A stretch of 64,000 nt of DNA. Origin: Devosia geojensis (GTDB taxonomy: Bacteria > Pseudomonadota > Alphaproteobacteria > Rhizobiales > Devosiaceae). The position numbers were made by a program, and so were the translations under genes. Below, one piece after another: positions 9,201-17,287 of the stretch (position 1 is its first letter; every line of letters begins with the position of its first letter). The stretch is taken from positions 44,210-108,209 of the forward strand of contig NZ_JZEX01000147.1 in NCBI RefSeq assembly GCF_000969415.1, read 5' to 3'. Under the pieces are notes generated by a model. It was given only the letters and a program-made list of their open reading frames with translations, was not told where the DNA came from and did no database searches.

Positions 9201-9572
9201 GAACAGCCTCTCGCCCGCCTCGATGCTGTTGAAATTGAGATTGCGCCGCAGCGCGAACCGCACGCCCCCAAGATCGGGATCGACCCGGGCTATGGAGACG
9301 TATTCGGGCAGCGCCAGATCGACGGCCGGCATCTGGACGCTGACCTCGTCGTTCTCGAATTCGATCGAGAGGACGCCGTTGTCCATCCACACTTTGTGAG
9401 CAGGCAGCGTATCGCGTTCCGGGAAGCTGAGGACGAGGCGCCCGAAGCCCTCTTCCTGCGTGACGAAGAGCTGCGCGCGCTCCAGCGCGAGCGCCGAAGC
9501 CGGCAAGGCCACGAGCACCACGGCCGCACCAGCCGCGACCTTTCTCAAAGCAGACTTGAACACAGCCCCCAC
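6240..9572 (-). CDS. Large secreted or periplasmic protein with three beta modules and a TPR-like helical domain
   Basis: A 1110-residue protein of unknown function. A signal peptide (about 1-30, VLVALPASALA) suggests export. The first half shows three similar beta-rich modules at about residues 32-125, 175-280 and 320-420. Each follows the pattern of a charged strand such as GRLVLSFPE, LRLHFNWS or TVRVVFPFEEE, followed by a second strand ending in a FE/FD pair. They resemble AMIN-type wall-binding modules, but this is inference. From about residue 560 the protein is helical with TPR-like repeats. I see no cysteine. It converges on fliP with 2 bases between the genes and lies 130 bases from a phosphoesterase gene. 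Its place inside the flagellar locus and a CtrA-like site upstream suggest a motility or envelope role. Confidence 0.8.
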   Translation of the reverse strand: MGAVFKSALRKVAAGAAVVLVALPASALALERAQLFVTQEEGFGRLVLSFPERDTLPAHKVWMDNGVLSIEFENDEVSVQMPAVDLALPEYVSIARVDPDLGGVRFALRRNLNFNSIEAGERLFIDLLPLSWQGLPPGLPQEVIDELAERARLAAIEAERRRKQRDVAELDPQAEVRIGRNPTFLRLHFNWSVDTTASYEQVEDQASIAFEWPVDVDLRDLAVDLPPELASLASEKTPDGAVVSLKLAEGVTPRFFENSPREFLLDIDLAGTALPQIAVEELAAEAETDSVEQAAAETSAEPATAMLRAEPLAPVTPFVTTQGNTVRVVFPFEEEVPAAVFRRGDSLWMLFDTGAAIAAPQDAARLDDVASTFEVTPAGDTQVVRIALARDRLATLGSEGRAWVLSLGDMVLAPTEPVTFERRLGASDLYEMTADMARPVRVHEFRDPQVGDTLRVVTAYPPARGITRTFDYVDFDALRSVHGLVVRPEHPGVEVRLEDRLAVISAEGGLTVSSLDQVRRETFFGRGETRAAFIDLRRPAQPDAGVLSQTREDLMRQAAQSEGEARETARFNLAQFYLANRFAHEALGVLRVLGADPSNDEELRKIRMAQAIGNTLAGRPREAIAILQSPLLSADVDSMLWRAIARAETSDFRGAREDARAAEPVLDSYPVWVQLRFKLSALRAAIETGDAEMAKRLFTGIDFAALDLGQVSLYHLLQGRLAELEGRPEEAIDIYGQVIAADIRPTRAEAVYRTLRLLDAAGNLDMNKATETLAAEAMLWRGDALEADMQKMLAELYFRDGAYRLGFETVRQASASFADNAAINAMHADAQKVFADLFLNGRADTLEPVDALGLYYDFRQLTPPGARGDEMIRNLARRLVQVDLLAQAAELLDYQLENRLKGVARSQLAADLAVIHLADRKPQQALRVLADTRLPEIGTTLARQRRVLEARALIEVGRQELALDMLSDMSGRDVSLMRIDAHWKAGRYAMAAEMLEAMYSGMELAAFNQAARMNVVKAAVGFVLAGDRFGVSRLRDKFVERMSVSPEWAMFDYVTATLEPSSNEFRQVAREIAAIDSLNAFLASYRDAYGADGALTPLEASQTQATVASR

Positions 9573-9677
9573 GGCCCGCCCGCCTAACGCTACTCAGGGC
9601 GTTCTTTCGCAACGGTCGAGCCGTCGCCGATCGAAAACGCGTGTTACACCAAACGGGTGGAACCTAGCCGAGGCGCC

Positions 9678-9692
9678 TTAACGCGCGATTAC
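9678..9692. promoter_or_regulatory. CtrA-like site upstream of the 1110-residue protein gene
   Basis: TTAA, seven bases, TTAC: one mismatch from the full CtrA site. It lies 106-120 bases before the start codon at 9572, just beyond the end of the phosphoesterase gene. It is weaker than the exact sites before flgB and fliX. Confidence 0.4.
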
Positions 9693-9701
9693 TCGTAGTG
9701 C

Positions 9702-10529
9702 TCAAGCCGGCTCGCTCGCCTTCTCGCGCGTTCGCCATTGCCCCTCCAGCCAGTCGCGCACGACAATGGTGATCTCGTCCGGCGAGATATCGACGATGTT
9801 GTAGGAATTCGGCTCGCCGCGCAGACGCGTGGAAATGGCCGAGGAGGCCTGCGCCACGAGAATCGGCGCCCGTGCCGCCTGGCGCAGGCCTGTTGGCGCG
9901 CCGACCGTCACCGGGTGCGTCGGTTCGTGGAGCCGCACATAGGATAGGTGAAAGTGCCCCGAAAGGACGAGCCGCACGCCGAGATCGGCAAAGCACCGCA
10001 GCGCCTCGTCGGCGCGTTTGACCAGCTTGGTGCGCTGCACCATCGGCTCGGTGGGAAAGAGCAGCGGATGGTGGGCGACGACCACGCGGATCGAGTCCGG
10101 CGCGGCGCGCGAGAACCGCTGTTCCAGATGCTCCAGCTGGTCGCGCGAGATCGAGCCGTGTCCCCAGTTCCAGTCGAGCCGCATCCGGCGCGACGTCTTC
10201 ATACCGGCTAGAGCCACTCCCTGCATCTCGAGGAACGGCTCGACGTCCTGCGCGATATATTTGCGATAGAGCCCATAAGGGTCGAGGAAGCGCCTGAAGA
10301 TGTTGACCGCCGGCACGTCATGGTTGCCGGGCACGGCAAAGACCGGCGCATGGAGCGTATCGAGGAACGCGCGGGCCTGAGCGAACTCGGCGCTGCTGCC
10401 GACCTGGGTGAAATCGCCGGAAACGGCGATGAGGTCGGCGTTCTGTCCGGCGATGTCCGTGGCGAGGCTGCCCGAGGCGCCGGCGTCGTGGCGACCGAAG
10501 TGGAGATCGGAGAGATGAACGATCCTCAT
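9702..10529 (-). CDS. Calcineurin-like metallophosphoesterase
   Basis: A 275-residue cytoplasmic phosphoesterase with the full metal-binding motif set: HLSDLHFG at the N-terminus, [24 protein letters not shown] and LSGHFHLSY. The start at 10529 overlaps the stop of the upstream lipid kinase gene in ATGA, so the two are translated together. The substrate is not evident; pairing with a lipid kinase could mean a phospholipid-related role, but cyclic nucleotide or nucleotide substrates are equally possible. The reading frame stays open upstream to 10871, but that part is only a shadow of the kinase gene. Confidence 0.9.
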   Translation of the reverse strand: MRIVHLSDLHFGRHDAGASGSLATDIAGQNADLIAVSGDFTQVGSSAEFAQARAFLDTLHAPVFAVPGNHDVPAVNIFRRFLDPYGLYRKYIAQDVEPFLEMQGVALAGMKTSRRMRLDWNWGHGSISRDQLEHLEQRFSRAAPDSIRVVVAHHPLLFPTEPMVQRTKLVKRADEALRCFADLGVRLVLSGHFHLSYVRLHEPTHPVTVGAPTGLRQAARAPILVAQASSAISTRLRGEPNSYNIVDISPDEITIVVRDWLEGQWRTREKASEPA

Positions 10530-11467
10530 GCCGCCGAAGTCCCTTCCATGGGGGTCTGGGATGACGTCTGTGCCGGCATGACCATGGTCAACGCCAGGGG
10601 GCGCACTTTGAAAACGAGCGGTGTCTCGATATTGGCGAGCTCGCCATCGAGCATCACCTTCACCGTCGGCTTCCTGGTGTCGACGGTGACCTCGCGCACA
10701 TGCTCGATCCGCAGCGCATCGTCCTGCCGCCACCGCCCGAGGAACATGCCGAGCGTCAGGCGAATGAGGTCCGCGCCGGAGAGGTGCCGGACGACGTAGA
10801 GCGTCAGCGTGCCGCTGTCGAGCCGATCGCGCGAGAACATGCGGCCGAACCCTTCGCTGAACTCGCTGCATACCACCGCGAAGGCCTGCGCCCGCTCGAC
10901 GCGCGCCTCCCCCTCATCCGGGTTGATGGCGAGCGCCATGCGCCGGCTGCGCGCCAGCCGCCGCGCGAAGAACCGCGAGAAGCCGATGAACTCGAGGAGA
11001 CCGAAATGCCCACGCACCTTCTCGCGCGCCGCCGCGATCCCGGCGACGAAGCCGACGGCCGCCATGTGCAGGAACAGCCGACCGTTGACCTCGCCGATGT
11101 CGATGGGCCGCAACTCGCCGTCGGCGATGCCGGCCACCGCCTCCTCCAGGGTCAGCGGCAGACCGAGATCGCGCGCCACAGCGTTGACGGTTCCAAGCGG
11201 CAATACGGCAAGCGCCTTGTCCGTGCCGGCGAGGGCTCCTGCGAGCGCCGCGATGGTGCCGTCGCCACCTCCCGCAACGATGACATCCGCATCGCTTTCG
11301 AGCGCCCGTTTCACGCGCTCGTCGAGAGAGACATCGGGGTCGGAATCGACCGTCACATCAAGCCCGCGATCGGCGAAGACCGCCTCCAGGGTCTGTGATG
11401 TGACGCCTGTTGCGCTGGCTGTCCCGGCGCTGGCGTTGAGGATGACGTGGTAGGAAAGCTTGGGCAC
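10526..11467 (-). CDS. Diacylglycerol kinase family lipid kinase
   Basis: A 313-residue protein of the DagK/YegS lipid kinase family. The nucleotide-binding motif GGGDGT is at residues 66-71, followed by [19 protein letters not shown], the family's second glycine-rich stretch. The C-terminal beta sandwich ends with [20 protein letters not shown]. It phosphorylates a lipid such as diacylglycerol or a sphingoid base; the substrate cannot be read from the sequence. It forms a two-gene unit with the phosphoesterase (4-base overlap) and follows the motE-like gene by 79 bases. Confidence 0.92.
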   Translation of the reverse strand: MPKLSYHVILNASAGTASATGVTSQTLEAVFADRGLDVTVDSDPDVSLDERVKRALESDADVIVAGGGDGTIAALAGALAGTDKALAVLPLGTVNAVARDLGLPLTLEEAVAGIADGELRPIDIGEVNGRLFLHMAAVGFVAGIAAAREKVRGHFGLLEFIGFSRFFARRLARSRRMALAINPDEGEARVERAQAFAVVCSEFSEGFGRMFSRDRLDSGTLTLYVVRHLSGADLIRLTLGMFLGRWRQDDALRIEHVREVTVDTRKPTVKVMLDGELANIETPLVFKVRPLALTMVMPAQTSSQTPMEGTSAA

Positions 11468-11546
11468 GGACGCATCTCGCAGGCAATGGTAGGCCCTGCG
11501 ATAACGGGCGGGAAGGCGGTTGGTTCACCTTCCCCGCCTCACCCCT

Positions 11547-12377
11547 TCACTGCCCTACGATCTGCGGCAACGCCGCGAAGTCGTCCGGCGTCATCTGGTC
11601 GGCGGGCTCGTCACGCGTGGCGGCAAGGCGCACCGTCAGCTCCTGGGCCCGGGTCGGATTCATCGCCGCCAGGATCGGCGCCATCCTGCGCGGCGCCATC
11701 GCTCGCGAGACCTGCAGCAGCACGTCGATGTCGAGCTCGTTGAAGATCGTCGCCGCATCGCGGGGGCGCATGGTCTCGTACATGGCGACGATACCGGTGA
11801 CCAGTTCCTCCTCGGCCGCCCTGCGCGCCTCGACGAGCGAAGCGATCTGGGCTTCCAGCGCCTCCATCGTGGCCGCGCGTTCCTCGATCCGCTTTTCGGC
11901 GGCCTCGATCAGGTCGGCCCGCATCTCGAGCTCGGCCGCATAGGCGTCGAGCTCGGTGCGGCGCTCGGCCAGCCGTTCCAGGAGGCTGCGCTCCGTCGCC
12001 CCGCCACCCATGGCATCGAGCGGTTCGGGCTGTTCATCCGCGACAACCTGAGGCGAGGCCGCATGCCCGGCTTCGATGGCATTGGCCCCGATGGACTCTC
12101 CCGCCTCCTCGCCGCCCTCGGCAAGCCCATGCGTTCCCGCGATATCGGTCGGATCGACAGTCGGCGCGCGGTCGGCAAGCGTTGGCGATGAATCCTCGGC
12201 TGTCGGATCGATGAGTTGCAAGGCGCCGGCATTGCCTGCCGGCTCGGGTCCGGCAGCTGCGGCCTCGCTGACGCCTGTCAGCACGTAGCCGCCCTGCGTC
12301 ATCAGGCCGATGGACTTGAACGTCAGCAATGCGGCGGTCGCACAGACGACGACCGGCAGGAGGCGAATGGTCCTCAC
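11547..12377 (-). CDS. MotE family protein (MgtE-N-like domain, flagellar operon)
   Basis: A 276-residue protein with an N-terminal membrane anchor or signal (LLPVVVCATAALLTF), an acidic low-complexity spacer, a coiled coil around residues 125-190 and a C-terminal MgtE-N-like helical domain (PRDAATIFNELDIDVLLQVS and AAMNPTRAQELTVRLA). Rhizobial MotE proteins of this build are periplasmic partners of MotC, a periplasmic motility protein. The gene overlaps the DUF6468 gene by 4 bases and is the last of the fliL-fliM operon. The family assignment is sound; the exact MotE function here is inference. Confidence 0.85.
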   Translation of the reverse strand: MRTIRLLPVVVCATAALLTFKSIGLMTQGGYVLTGVSEAAAAGPEPAGNAGALQLIDPTAEDSSPTLADRAPTVDPTDIAGTHGLAEGGEEAGESIGANAIEAGHAASPQVVADEQPEPLDAMGGGATERSLLERLAERRTELDAYAAELEMRADLIEAAEKRIEERAATMEALEAQIASLVEARRAAEEELVTGIVAMYETMRPRDAATIFNELDIDVLLQVSRAMAPRRMAPILAAMNPTRAQELTVRLAATRDEPADQMTPDDFAALPQIVGQ

Positions 12378-12805
12378 GCCGCGTTCCCCCGCTCGCGGGC
12401 ATGGGCCGCGAGCCTATCAAGCGCCTGCTGCACCTTGTTGGACTCGCTGACCGGCTCGATGGAGCCGCCTTCGCGCACCGCCCGGGCAATCCGCGAGATG
12501 CGCTCGACGAGCGCGCTGCCCGAATTGACGTGGTTGGCGAGTTCGATACCGAACCGCTCGGCCTCGTCCAGCCGCGCGGTGAGCATGGTGTCTGCCTCGA
12601 CCGCGGATTGCTTCAATTCCTTGATCGCCTGGTTGGCCAGATGCGTCGCGCCCACCAGATCCGCGATCATCTGCTTGAGCATATCGCGATCCGCATGCAG
12701 GCGTTTCAGCCGCGCATTGAGCACCACGCAATAGCCGATGGTGAGCGCCAGGAGCAGGGCCACGGCTCCTTCGATCAGGAGCCCGAGAGGAAGTTGCTGC
12801 ATCAT
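12374..12805 (-). CDS. DUF6468 family membrane-anchored coiled-coil protein
   Basis: A 143-residue protein with one N-terminal membrane helix (LLIEGAVALLLALTIGYCVV) and then a mostly helical, charged region predicted to form a coiled coil. The family is found beside fliM in alphaproteobacteria; no biochemical role is known to me. The ATG at 12805 overlaps the fliM stop in ATGA, and its own end overlaps the motE-like gene by 4 bases. Upstream extension of the frame only reads through fliM. Confidence 0.85.
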   Translation of the reverse strand: MMQQLPLGLLIEGAVALLLALTIGYCVVLNARLKRLHADRDMLKQMIADLVGATHLANQAIKELKQSAVEADTMLTARLDEAERFGIELANHVNSGSALVERISRIARAVREGGSIEPVSESNKVQQALDRLAAHARERGNAA

Positions 12806-13977
12806 TTGCCGTCCATTGACTCGTCGATCGCCTCGAAGGCCGCCATGGTGACCTTGGGTGGATTGAGCGGGCGCACCACCCGCACCGAAACATTCTTGCC
12901 GATATGGCCCATGATGGCCTGCGTCAGTTCCACCGAGCCGCAACGCAGTTGCACGGGGTCGGCCGGCGCGCGTTCGAACATCACCGTGTCCCCTTCCTTG
13001 AGGAACATGATGCGTTTCAGCGGCAGGTCCTGCTCGTGGAGCACTGCGTCGATCTCGACCTCGGCCTGGTAGATCTCGGTGGCCAGGTGCCCTTCCCAGA
13101 TCGGGTCGCGGCCGAACTTTTCACCCATGAACATCTGCAGGAGCTGTTCACGGATCGGCTCGATGGTCGCGTAGGGCAGCAGAATCTCGATCTTGCCGCC
13201 GCGATCGTCCATCTCGATGCGCAATTCGATGAGAATCGCCGCATTCGCAGGCCGCGAGATGGCGGCAAAGCGCGGATTGGTCTCCATGCGCTCGAGCTTG
13301 AAGTTGACCTGCGTCACCGGCTCGAACGCGCGGTGCGTGTCATCGAGGATCACCTCGATCAACCGGCGCGCCAGCGTCATCTCGATGGTCGTATAAGGCC
13401 GCCCTTCCACCCGGATCGCCCCACCCGTGCGCCGGCCGCCGAGCAGCACGTCGATCATCGAGTAGATGAGATTGGAGTCGATGGTCAGCAGCCCGTAGTT
13501 GTCCCATTCTTCGGCCTTGATGACCGAGAGGATGGCGGGCAGCGGGATCGAGTTGAGATAGTCGCCGAAACGGACAGACGAGATCGATTCCATCGACACT
13601 TCGACATTGTCCGAAGTGAAGTTACGCAAACTCGTCGTCGCCAGCCGCACCAGCCGATCGAAGACGATCTCCAGCATCGGCAGGCGCTCGTAGGAAACGA
13701 GCGCCGAGTTGATCAGCGCCTGCACGCCCGTCAGCTCGACGTTGCCGCCGGCGTTGGGATCGAACCCGAGGAGGCTGTCGATCTCGTCCTGGTTGAGCAC
13801 CCGGCCGCCCGCCTCGCCCTCGGTGCCGGCCGGGTCGGCCTCCAGCATCGCCGCCCACTCGGCAGCGGCCGCGGCAGCGCGCTCGTCGTCGCTCATCGCC
13901 TTGCCGGAGATATCGTCGAGGGCGTCGAGCCCCCAGTCCTCGCTCAGCTTGTCCTGTTCACCGGGTCCGGGCATCAC
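12802..13977 (-). CDS. fliM: Flagellar motor switch protein FliM
   Basis: A 391-residue C-ring protein. After an Ala/Glu-rich N-terminus comes the family landmark LNQDEIDSLLGFDP. The middle domain has NYGLLTIDSNLIYSMIDVLL and LGGRRTGG. The C-terminal FliN-like (SpoA) domain carries LPLKRIMFLKEGDTVMFER. FliM receives the CheY-P signal and reverses or slows the motor. It overlaps fliL upstream and the DUF6468 gene downstream, each by 4 bases. Confidence 0.96.
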   Translation of the reverse strand: MMPGPGEQDKLSEDWGLDALDDISGKAMSDDERAAAAAAEWAAMLEADPAGTEGEAGGRVLNQDEIDSLLGFDPNAGGNVELTGVQALINSALVSYERLPMLEIVFDRLVRLATTSLRNFTSDNVEVSMESISSVRFGDYLNSIPLPAILSVIKAEEWDNYGLLTIDSNLIYSMIDVLLGGRRTGGAIRVEGRPYTTIEMTLARRLIEVILDDTHRAFEPVTQVNFKLERMETNPRFAAISRPANAAILIELRIEMDDRGGKIEILLPYATIEPIREQLLQMFMGEKFGRDPIWEGHLATEIYQAEVEIDAVLHEQDLPLKRIMFLKEGDTVMFERAPADPVQLRCGSVELTQAIMGHIGKNVSVRVVRPLNPPKVTMAAFEAIDESMDGK

Positions 13978-14468
13978 TGCACCAGCAATTCTTTAAAGAG
14001 CACGCTCTCAGCCCGCGAAGGATAGATGGCGACATTGACGCGCCGCAGCAGCTCTTCCTTCATCCGGTAGACGCCGGCCGAACCTTCGAGGTCGCTCTTG
14101 CGCAGCTCGCGCAGATAGACCTGGAAGGCATCGATGACCTTGGCGAGACGGGGCTGGATGTCGAGCATCATCTGCTCGTTGGCGACTTCCAGCGCCACCG
14201 TGACGCGCAGGAACGACTGCCCCTCGCCCTCGTCGTTGAGGTTCACCGTCATCGTCGGCAGGTTGAAGATGAAGGTTTCGACCGGTGCAATCACGCCACC
14301 TTCGGCGACCGACTGCTGCTGGCTCGAAGAGAGATAGAAGTAGAGCCCGGCGCCACCGGCCAGGATCACGGCCAGTGCCGCGCCGCCAATGATGAGCAAC
14401 AAGCGGCCACGCCCGCCCTTGGCAGGCACCTGGCCGGCGCCCTCTTGAATTTCTGCATCAGCGGCCAT
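13974..14468 (-). CDS. fliL: Flagellar basal body-associated protein FliL
   Basis: A 164-residue inner-membrane protein with one membrane helix at about residues 26-46 (LLLIIGGAALAVILAGGAGL) and a periplasmic domain (FIFNLPTMTVNLNDEGEGQS followed by LRVTVALEV). FliL surrounds the stator and stabilises it. It is the first gene of fliL-fliM-DUF6468-motE-like, all with 4-base overlaps. A CtrA-like site lies 61-75 bases before the start. Confidence 0.96.
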   Translation of the reverse strand: MAADAEIQEGAGQVPAKGGRGRLLLIIGGAALAVILAGGAGLYFYLSSSQQQSVAEGGVIAPVETFIFNLPTMTVNLNDEGEGQSFLRVTVALEVANEQMMLDIQPRLAKVIDAFQVYLRELRKSDLEGSAGVYRMKEELLRRVNVAIYPSRAESVLFKELLVQ

Positions 14469-14528
14469 GCCCCCAAACCCCGTCTTTCCCGACGATTCCG
14501 AACCCGCGACCAGCTAAGCGGTCGATGG

Positions 14529-14543
14529 TTAACGAATGGTTAC
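14529..14543. promoter_or_regulatory. CtrA-like site before fliL
   Basis: TTAA, seven bases, TTAC: one mismatch from the consensus full site. It lies 61-75 bases upstream of fliL, the same distance as the exact sites before flgB and fliX. The Caulobacter fliL operon is CtrA-controlled, which supports the reading. Confidence 0.55.
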
Positions 14544-14661
14544 GAAGTGCCCCTCATGCGGCAATTTTTGCCGGGCAGCTTTTTCCCGGCACAACCGCCC
14601 TATCCCGGCAATTCCTGCACCTACCCACAGCTAACCCACTGATTTTACTTAATTCAGCGCC

Positions 14662-14679
14662 TTGGCATGGTTTCTGCAA
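14662..14679 (+). promoter_or_regulatory. Sigma-54 promoter of flgF-flgG-flgA-flgH
   Basis: TTGGCA and CTGCA with GG (14664-14665) and GC (14676-14677) exactly ten bases apart. Transcription would start near 14689, giving a leader of about 80 bases before flgF. Rod genes of this class are sigma-54-dependent in Caulobacter. Confidence 0.7.
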
Positions 14680-14767
14680 AGTAAATGGCGAGCCCGCCAG
14701 CTTGGGGAAGCGGGAGGGCTCGGGGACCAGGCAAGCGGCAATGTTTGCCACATAACGGGGATCTCGC

Positions 14768-15508
14768 ATGATCGAGAATGCGCAGCTCATCAGCCTGTCG
14801 CGCCAGATTGCGCTTCGACGGCAGATGGATGTGGTGGCCAACAACATGGCCAACATCAACACCACCGGTTTCAAGGGCGAACAGATCCTGTTCGAGGAGT
14901 ACATGATGCCCGGCGCCAGCCACCGGGACTTCATGCGCCCCGACCAGCCGCTCTCTTACGTGCAGGACTGGGCGACGCGCCATGACCTTGCCGCCGGCGC
15001 CATCACGCAGACCGGCAGCGAGCTTGACGTGGCGCTGATGGGCGAAGGCTTCCTCGCCGTCGAGACGCCCGCCGGCGAACGCTGGACCCGCGCCGGCTCG
15101 CTGCAGGTCGACGCCGCCGGGCGCCTTGTCGACACCTCCGGCAACCCGATCCTCGGCGAAGGCGGACCCATCGTCTTCCAGCCGGAAGAGACCGGCATCG
15201 TCATCGCCGAGGACGGCACCGTTTCGACCAGCGAAGGCCTCAAGGGCCGGCTGCGCATCGTCGAGTTCGACAATCCCCAGCAATTGACCCGCGAGGGCTC
15301 CAACCTCTTCGCCGGTGGCACGCCGGTAGAGGCGCAGAATACGCGCGTCATTCAAGGCGCCGTCGAGCGCTCCAACGTCTCGGGCGTCACCGGCATGGCC
15401 CAGATGATCCGCGTGCAGCGGGCCTACGAATCCCTCGTCAAGCTGATGGGCGACCAGGACGACCTGCGCCGCGCCGCCATCCAGCGTCTCGGCGACGCGA
15501 ACGCATAA
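14768..15508 (+). CDS. flgF: Flagellar rod protein FlgF
   Basis: A 246-residue proximal rod protein. It has the rod/hook N-terminal motif VVANNMANINTTGFKGEQ and the C-terminal helix VTGMAQMIRVQRAYESLVKL. It starts the flgF-flgG-flgA-flgH operon 12 bases before flgG. Length and sequence are ordinary. It is exported through the flagellar apparatus without a Sec signal. Confidence 0.96.
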   Translation: MIENAQLISLSRQIALRRQMDVVANNMANINTTGFKGEQILFEEYMMPGASHRDFMRPDQPLSYVQDWATRHDLAAGAITQTGSELDVALMGEGFLAVETPAGERWTRAGSLQVDAAGRLVDTSGNPILGEGGPIVFQPEETGIVIAEDGTVSTSEGLKGRLRIVEFDNPQQLTREGSNLFAGGTPVEAQNTRVIQGAVERSNVSGVTGMAQMIRVQRAYESLVKLMGDQDDLRRAAIQRLGDANA

Positions 15509-15520
15509 AGGAGAACCCAC

Positions 15521-16306
15521 ATGAAAGCGCTCTATATCGCATCGACTGGCATGAGTGCCCAGGAACGCAATGTGGAGGTCATCTCCAACAACATCGCCAA
15601 CATGCGCACCACGGGCTTCAAGCGGCAACGCGCCGAGTTCCAGGACCTGCTCTACCAGCAGATCCGCCGCGCCGGCTCGCAGACTTCGGACGAAGGCACG
15701 ATGCTTCCCGCCGGGCTCGAGATCGGCTCGGGCGTGCGCACTGTCGCCACCCCGCGCATCATGAGCCAGGGCTCGGTCGTCGCGACCGAAAAGGAGCTTG
15801 ATCTTGCCGTGCGCGGCGAAGGCTTCTTCGTCGTCGAGATGCCGGACGGCACCGCCGCCTATACCCGCGACGGCGCCTTCGAGCGCGACGACCAGGGGCG
15901 GCTGGTCAACTCCAGCGGCTATCCCGTGCAGCCCGGCATCACCATCCCGCAGGATGCGGTGTCGGTCTCCGTCTCCGCCGACGGTCTCGTCCAGGCCTAT
16001 ATCGGCAACGATGCGTTCCCGACCCAGCTCGGGCAGCTTCAGCTCGCGCGTTTCGTCAACAAGGCCGGCCTCGCCTCCATCGGCGACAATCTCTTCAACG
16101 CGACCGCCGCCAGTGGCGAGGCCCAGATCGGCCTGCCCAAGGCCAATGGCACCGGCGACCTGCTGCAGGGATACCTCGAGCAGGCCAACGTCAACTCCGT
16201 CACCGAAATCGCAGACCTCATCGCCGCCCAGCGCGCCTACGAGATGAACGCCCGTGTCATCTCCGGGGCCGACGAGATGCTGCGTTCGGCAACGCAGATG
16301 AGTTGA
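15521..16306 (+). CDS. flgG: Distal rod protein FlgG
   Basis: A 261-residue rod protein, the usual FlgG length. Landmarks are VISNNIANMRTTGFKRQRAE, the FlgG-specific stretch FQDLLYQQIRRAG, and the C-terminal ANVNSVTEIADLIAAQRAYE. An AAGGAG site precedes the ATG. It follows flgF by 12 bases and precedes flgA by 12 bases, one transcription unit. Confidence 0.97.
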   Translation: MKALYIASTGMSAQERNVEVISNNIANMRTTGFKRQRAEFQDLLYQQIRRAGSQTSDEGTMLPAGLEIGSGVRTVATPRIMSQGSVVATEKELDLAVRGEGFFVVEMPDGTAAYTRDGAFERDDQGRLVNSSGYPVQPGITIPQDAVSVSVSADGLVQAYIGNDAFPTQLGQLQLARFVNKAGLASIGDNLFNATAASGEAQIGLPKANGTGDLLQGYLEQANVNSVTEIADLIAAQRAYEMNARVISGADEMLRSATQMS

Positions 16307-16318
16307 GGAGACTGACAG

Positions 16319-17266
16319 ATGATCGCCCGCCCGCTCATTGCCATCGCCGCCGCCGTCCTGATGGCCGGCACCGCCGCCGCCGCGCCGACGCTCAAGGCCG
16401 ACGTCACGGTCTCGGGCGCCATCGTCACCATCGGCGACATGTTCGAGGATGCCGGCACCTTGGCCGAAACGCCGCTCTTTCGTGCCCCGCAGCCGGGCAC
16501 GGTCGGCACCGTGCCCCTGAAGGACATAGAAGCTGCCGCAACCCGCGCCGGACTTGCCGAATTCGCCAGCGAAGGGCTTTCGTCCGTGCGGGTGGCCCGC
16601 CCCGGCGTGATGGTCGGCAAGGACGATCTGGTGCGGCTGATCGAGACCGATCTTGCCGCCCGCGGCGTTCTCGCCGACGGCATGTCGACGCAGACGCTCT
16701 TCTCCCGGGATTTCGCTCCCCTCACCGCCGCCGCCGTTGCCGAGCCGGTCAATCTTGTCGCGTTGCGGTACCTGCCCGGCACCGGAGGCTTCACGGCACG
16801 GTTTGCCGTCGCCGGCCTCGACCACACCGTCGACGTTTCCGGCACGATCGATCTGATGATCGAGATGCCGCACCTCGCCGCCGCGATGCCGGCTGGCTCG
16901 GTGCTTCGCCCCGAGCACATCGTCATGCGGCCGATGCCGCTGCGCCAGGCCGACGCCATGGGCTTCGCCAGTCCGTCCGCGCTCGTCGGCAAGGCTCTGA
17001 AGCGCCAGAGCCGCGAGGGCATGGCGCTCAAGGCCACCGACGTCGCCGAACCGCAGGTGATCGCCCGCAACGAGATGGTGACCATCTATTTCCGTTCCGG
17101 CCCCATGACGTTGACCGTCAAGGGCCAGGCGCTGAACGCCGCCGCGCGGGGTGAACCCGTGGACGTGATCAACCTGATGTCGAAGCGTGTCGTTTCCACC
17201 ACCGCCATTGCTTCCGGCGCGGTCGAGGTGACCGCCGCCGGCCCCATCAATCTCGCTGGCCTCTGA
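16319..17266 (+). CDS. flgA: P-ring assembly chaperone FlgA
   Basis: A 315-residue periplasmic protein with a clear signal peptide (LIAIAAAVLMAGTAAAAP) and a C-terminal SAF-like domain (MPAGSVLRPEHIVMRPMPL onward). FlgA assists FlgI in forming the P ring. It ends with the conserved region containing GEPVDVINLMSKRVVSTTA. It lies between flgG and flgH, and the P-ring subunit gene flgI is elsewhere in this window. Confidence 0.95.
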   Translation: MIARPLIAIAAAVLMAGTAAAAPTLKADVTVSGAIVTIGDMFEDAGTLAETPLFRAPQPGTVGTVPLKDIEAAATRAGLAEFASEGLSSVRVARPGVMVGKDDLVRLIETDLAARGVLADGMSTQTLFSRDFAPLTAAAVAEPVNLVALRYLPGTGGFTARFAVAGLDHTVDVSGTIDLMIEMPHLAAAMPAGSVLRPEHIVMRPMPLRQADAMGFASPSALVGKALKRQSREGMALKATDVAEPQVIARNEMVTIYFRSGPMTLTVKGQALNAAARGEPVDVINLMSKRVVSTTAIASGAVEVTAAGPINLAGL

Positions 17267-17287
17267 CCGGTTTCGGGAGACTTTCTG

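Noticed and set aside
6627..9587. A 986-codon plus-strand open frame opposite the 1110-residue protein gene
   Set aside because: Composition (Arg/His/Pro-rich) is that of an antisense frame in GC-rich DNA. The minus frame has a signal peptide and clear repeats.
10530..10871. N-terminal extension of the phosphoesterase
   Set aside because: It reads the upstream kinase gene in another frame. The ATG at 10529 begins directly with the HLSDLH metal motif strand.
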